Origin: an uncultured Bifidobacterium sp.
Lineage (GTDB): Bacteria > Actinomycetota > Actinomycetes > Actinomycetales > Bifidobacteriaceae
Direction of reading: 5' to 3'
DNA length: 8,372 nucleotides
NCBI GenBank assembly: GCA_937874315.1
Contig: CALNAE010000057.1
Location: 1-8,372 of the forward strand
Under the pieces are notes generated by a model that was given only the letters and a program-made list of their open reading frames with translations, made no database searches and was not told the origin of the DNA. Shown here piece after piece: positions 5,694-8,372 of the stretch; within the stretch, counting starts at the first letter, position 1, and every line of letters begins with the position of its first letter. The translations under genes and the position numbers were made by a program.

Positions 5694-6755
5694 TTACAGT
5701 TCGCAGTGGCGCCGTTGCCACGCCTCGAACTCTTCGAGCATGGATTGACGCCGCGCGTCGTCGATGAAGCTCGCGCTGAGGGATGTGCGGGCCCAGCTCG
5801 CCAGGTCCTGCAAGCTGTAACCGGTGTCGTAGAGCGCCTGGTAATTGTCGGCGATATAGCCGCCGAAATACGCGGGATCGTCGGAGTTGATGGTGATCGT
5901 GGCCCCGGCGTCAAGATACCGCCGAATCGGCAGGTCATGCAGATCGGCGACGACCTTGAGTCGCAGATTCGACAGCGGGCACATCGTCAGCGGTATCCTG
6001 GCCGCGCATAGCCGTGCCACCAGAGCGTCGTCGTCGGCGGCATGGCAGCCATGGTCGATGCGCTCGACATGCAGCAGATCGAGCGCTTGGATCACATAGT
6101 CGGCCGGGCCTTCCTCGCCTGCATGCGCCACCGCGTGCAGTCCCATGGCACGCGCCTTCGCGAACACCTCGGTGAACAGCGACGGCGGGTAGCCGACTTC
6201 GGCGGAGTCCAGGCCGATACCGATGAGGTCATGCACTCGCGGGGCGATCTGCTCGATGAGGGCCTGTGCCGATTCGACCGGCATGTCGCGGACGATGCAG
6301 ACGATAAGACCGCCGGTGATGCCATAGCGCTCACGCCCGATGCGCAGCCCTTCAAGCAGGCCATCCATCACGGTGTCGAGTGCGATGCCATTGCCCATAT
6401 GAACCTGTGGGTCGAAGAAGATCTCCGCGTGCCTGACGCCGTCCGCAGCCGCGTGCGCAAGATAGTCCAGCATCAGGTCGCGGAAGTCATCGGCGGTTTT
6501 CAACACCGCCATCAGTTGGTAATACAGATCGAGAAACGACTGCAGATTGCTGAAATCGTACTGCTGCCGTAATGTGCTCAGATCGTTCCACGGCAGGGTG
6601 ACGCCGTTGCGGCGGGCCAGTCGCAATGCCAGTTCTGGTTCCAGCGTGCCCTCGATGTGCAGATGAAGTTCCGCCTTGGGCATCGAGCGGATCGCGGCGC
6701 GGACGGTGTCGTCGATGGGGCCACGGGTGTCGACGGGCGTATTGGTTGTGGTCAT
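5694..6755 (-). CDS. add: Adenosine deaminase-family purine deaminase, probably adenine deaminase type
   Basis: This is a metal-dependent TIM-barrel deaminase of the adenosine deaminase family, acting in cytoplasmic purine salvage. In the 353-residue form the metal and catalytic residues are all present: H31 and H33 with E35 in KAELHLHIEG, H211 and E214 in AHAGEEG, H235 in ERIDHG, and D292-D293 in SDDP. An automated annotation would probably read adenosine deaminase. However, several motifs match my recollection of bacterial adenine deaminases of this fold: EGTLEPEL at 35-42, FFDPQVH at 113-119, GLDSAEVGYPPS at 181-192 in place of the GIDLAGDE type of adenosine deaminase, HAGEEGPADY at 211-220 and DPAYFGGY at 293-300. 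The likely reaction is therefore adenine to hypoxanthine plus ammonia, an inference. The start at 6755 has AAAGG at seven bases; an upstream ATG at 6776 would add seven residues. The channel gene follows 26 bases later. Confidence 0.92.
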   Translation of the reverse strand: MTTTNTPVDTRGPIDDTVRAAIRSMPKAELHLHIEGTLEPELALRLARRNGVTLPWNDLSTLRQQYDFSNLQSFLDLYYQLMAVLKTADDFRDLMLDYLAHAAADGVRHAEIFFDPQVHMGNGIALDTVMDGLLEGLRIGRERYGITGGLIVCIVRDMPVESAQALIEQIAPRVHDLIGIGLDSAEVGYPPSLFTEVFAKARAMGLHAVAHAGEEGPADYVIQALDLLHVERIDHGCHAADDDALVARLCAARIPLTMCPLSNLRLKVVADLHDLPIRRYLDAGATITINSDDPAYFGGYIADNYQALYDTGYSLQDLASWARTSLSASFIDDARRQSMLEEFEAWQRRHCEL

Positions 6756-6762
6756 AGGAGGA

Positions 6763-6767
6763 CCTTT
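6763..6767 (-). promoter_or_regulatory. Ribosome binding site of the purine deaminase gene
   Basis: The - strand reads GGAAAGGTCCTCCT directly before ATG 6755. AAAGG is seven bases from the start and fits a Shine-Dalgarno sequence. The in-frame ATG at 6776 has no such sequence ahead of it, so 6755 is preferred. Confidence 0.7.
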
Positions 6768-6841
6768 CCAAAGCAATGGTATGGTGTGCGGTCAAGGCAT
6801 CGCCTATATGTTAATCGTGTAGTGGATGCTGACCAGTGTAG

Positions 6842-8233
6842 TCAGGTTGTGGTCATGGTCAGACCGCCGCCGGATGCGCCGGATGTGTCTGAGGTGCCGG
6901 ACGTCGTATCCGGTCCCGTCCGTGGCGTGTCGCCGAGCGTGGCGTTGGCGTCGGTCTCGGCGGCCGTATGGTCGTCGGCATCGGCCGGGGGAGCCGTATC
7001 GGACGTGTCGCGGGGCCGGGAAGCATCCGCCGCGGTCGGCGCGCCGTCCGCTGGAAAGATGCCGAATCTCACCCGAAGCAGCAGATTCGCCACGTATCTG
7101 ATATTGCGGCGGTCCTGCTCCGACAGTCCGACGAAGGAGCTGAACATCTCGGGGATCGCCTTGGGCAGCGAGGTCATCATGGAGGTGAAGCCGTCATTGC
7201 CGGTGGCCGCCAGAATCGAGAACAGGGCGTCAACGGATTGCTGTCGTTGCTCGGTTGTCATGCCGCGTAGCCATAGGTTGAGCTGTCTGTTGAAGAATTG
7301 CGATCCCGGCGAAACCGAGGGGACCTGGATGAAATGATCCTGTTCCACCTGCCACGAAAACGCCAGATGCTGCATGATGCCGCGCTGAGTCGATTGCACT
7401 ACGATGCACGGCTCCGGCGTCTCGAGAATCATGCCGACGATGGAGGACGTCGGAACGATTTTGTCGACGACGCCGATGATGTCGCGATACCGATTGCTGT
7501 CGACCACGGTCTCGGGGAACCCCGGGCCATCGAGGCAATAGACATGGGAGATGCGGGCACGGGTGTCGTCGGTGGCGTTCAGCGCGGCGTAGAAGGCCAG
7601 ATTGCCGCCTTTGGAATGGCCGAGCAGGATGATGGGGCCTCGCCAGAGGCCAGCCACCGTTTCCAGATAGTCCAGGGCGGATTCCTGTGCGGGGACGGGG
7701 TATTGGAAGGCCATGTTGAAGTCCTCCTTCCACCCCACGAAGGAATCATCCGTGCCCTGGAAGGCGATGGCCAGCGTGCCGTCCGGGAGAAGGAATGTTT
7801 CTGCTGCGAATTGAGTCTGTCGCTCGACGCTGAATCTTCGTTCGAAGGCGCAGACGATCAGCGGTCCAAACCGCGGGCTTTGCGCGGCCGCGTCGTACAG
7901 TCGCTCCGTCAGATGCGGATCGGCCAAGCCGGTGGGACCATGGCGCTCGATGAAATCGTGGTGTTTGAGATATTCGTTGAGCTGCGTGACGGTCGGGCCG
8001 TCGAAAGGCGCGGTCCAAATCGATTTCCACAGCCCGGCGGGATGGTGAAAGTCGAGGTGCCGCAGGCGTCTGCCCAGCGTGCCGTATCGTTCGGTGGTGT
8101 CGCTTAGCGTGGCCACTATGCCGGGCATATTCTGATAAGAGAGGCATGCCAGCGCCAGCGCGTCGACCGCGTTGAATGGGCGTTGCGCAAAGGTCTGTGT
8201 CGCTGTGCTGACGTAGTCGAGAACGGTGCTCAT
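6842..8233 (-). CDS. DUF2974 (Mbeg1-like) alpha/beta hydrolase with disordered C-terminal tail
   Basis: This protein appears to belong to the DUF2974/Mbeg1-like group of alpha/beta hydrolases, whose substrates are not established. Of 463 residues, the first 390 or so form the recognisable domain. The N-terminus has NAVDALALACLSY, typical of the group. AIAFQGTDDSFVGWKEDF (155-172) fits the oxyanion-side strand and loop. ILLGHSKGGNLAFYAAL (202-218) carries the nucleophile elbow with Ser207. LDGPGF (234-239) and the histidine in MQHLAFSW (His289) are the likely remaining active-site region. No signal peptide or membrane helix is seen, so it is probably cytoplasmic. From about residue 395 to the end the sequence turns into a low-complexity tail rich in Asp, Thr, Ala, Gly and Ser, ending SGGGLTMTTT. 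The start is supported by GAGAGGA (reverse complement of 8240-8246) at six bases. An esterase or lipase activity is plausible but unproven. It is the first gene of the - strand block. Confidence 0.82.
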   Translation of the reverse strand: MSTVLDYVSTATQTFAQRPFNAVDALALACLSYQNMPGIVATLSDTTERYGTLGRRLRHLDFHHPAGLWKSIWTAPFDGPTVTQLNEYLKHHDFIERHGPTGLADPHLTERLYDAAAQSPRFGPLIVCAFERRFSVERQTQFAAETFLLPDGTLAIAFQGTDDSFVGWKEDFNMAFQYPVPAQESALDYLETVAGLWRGPIILLGHSKGGNLAFYAALNATDDTRARISHVYCLDGPGFPETVVDSNRYRDIIGVVDKIVPTSSIVGMILETPEPCIVVQSTQRGIMQHLAFSWQVEQDHFIQVPSVSPGSQFFNRQLNLWLRGMTTEQRQQSVDALFSILAATGNDGFTSMMTSLPKAIPEMFSSFVGLSEQDRRNIRYVANLLLRVRFGIFPADGAPTAADASRPRDTSDTAPPADADDHTAAETDANATLGDTPRTGPDTTSGTSDTSGASGGGLTMTTT

Positions 8234-8372
8234 CTGGTTTCCTCTCTAGCCGCGGCCGGCGTTGGATATGGTGGATACGTTGTCGTGGTGATAAATGATG
8301 GTTCCAATGTAACGGTACGCCTCGTGAGCTTCATATTCGCTGACAAGTGAGATATGCGATGCGCGATAGGTG
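8234..8372 (-). other. Upstream region of the DUF2974 gene, no supported gene
   Basis: These 139 bases should include the promoter of the - strand block. The ribosome binding site lies at 8240-8246, and a GC-rich palindrome GCCGCGGC lies just upstream of it. I found no -35/-10 pair convincing enough to call and no supported reading frame entering from the right edge. Confidence 0.4.

Noticed and set aside
4784..5767. Long open frame on the + strand opposite the mscS-like gene
   Set aside because: It is antisense to a clear MscS protein, starts inside the AT-rich palindrome without a proper ribosome binding site, and its serine/threonine-rich product resembles no family. It reflects the codon bias of the real gene.
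6776..6841. Separate promoter for the purine deaminase gene
   Set aside because: A TTGACC occurs on the - strand, but the hexamer 17 bases downstream is TTTGGA, which is not convincing. Read-through from the upstream gene is equally possible.
7298..8107. 269-codon open frame on the + strand opposite the DUF2974 gene
   Set aside because: It is a shadow of the hydrolase frame, with no ribosome binding site and no motif, whereas the opposite strand has a recognisable catalytic elbow.

Overview
This window looks like core chromosome of a moderately GC-rich actinobacterium. The most likely source is a Bifidobacterium or close relative, judged from the plsC-gpsA-ddl order, GTG/ATG starts behind AAGGAG-type ribosome binding sites, and the character of the proteins. 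The genus is inferred from recall and was not tested by a search. I see no rRNA, tRNA, CRISPR array, transposase, integrase or phage gene, and no sharp change in composition that would suggest a recent island.

The left half is read on the + strand. Bases 1-81 may hold the tail of an upstream gene that overlaps the next one by ATGA. Then come plsC (lysophosphatidate acyltransferase), a 407-base spacer with short repeats, gpsA (glycerol-3-phosphate dehydrogenase), a 238-base spacer rich in possible RNA stems, ddl (D-alanine--D-alanine ligase) and a CPBP-family membrane protease whose GTG start overlaps the ddl stop. GpsA supplies glycerol-3-phosphate and PlsC adds the second acyl chain of phosphatidic acid. 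Ddl makes the D-Ala-D-Ala end of the peptidoglycan precursor. The block therefore serves membrane and wall synthesis, with a membrane protease of unknown substrate translationally coupled to the wall gene.

The right half is read on the - strand, so it converges on the first block. In reading order it holds a DUF2974 (Mbeg1-like) alpha/beta hydrolase with a disordered C-terminal tail, a purine deaminase whose motifs fit the adenine-deaminase branch of the adenosine deaminase family, and a small MscS-type mechanosensitive channel. The gaps of 86 and 26 bases allow co-transcription, but the three products share no obvious pathway.

The 140-base spacer between the convergent blocks has no gene. 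It carries three inverted repeats, including an AT-rich 31-base imperfect palindrome built from 7-base tandem units that can fold in two mutually exclusive ways. I do not see a clear new biological system. The points most worth following are the ddl leader with competing stems, the ddl-protease coupling, the likely substrate of the deaminase, the convergent palindrome and the 9-base tandem repeat ahead of gpsA.
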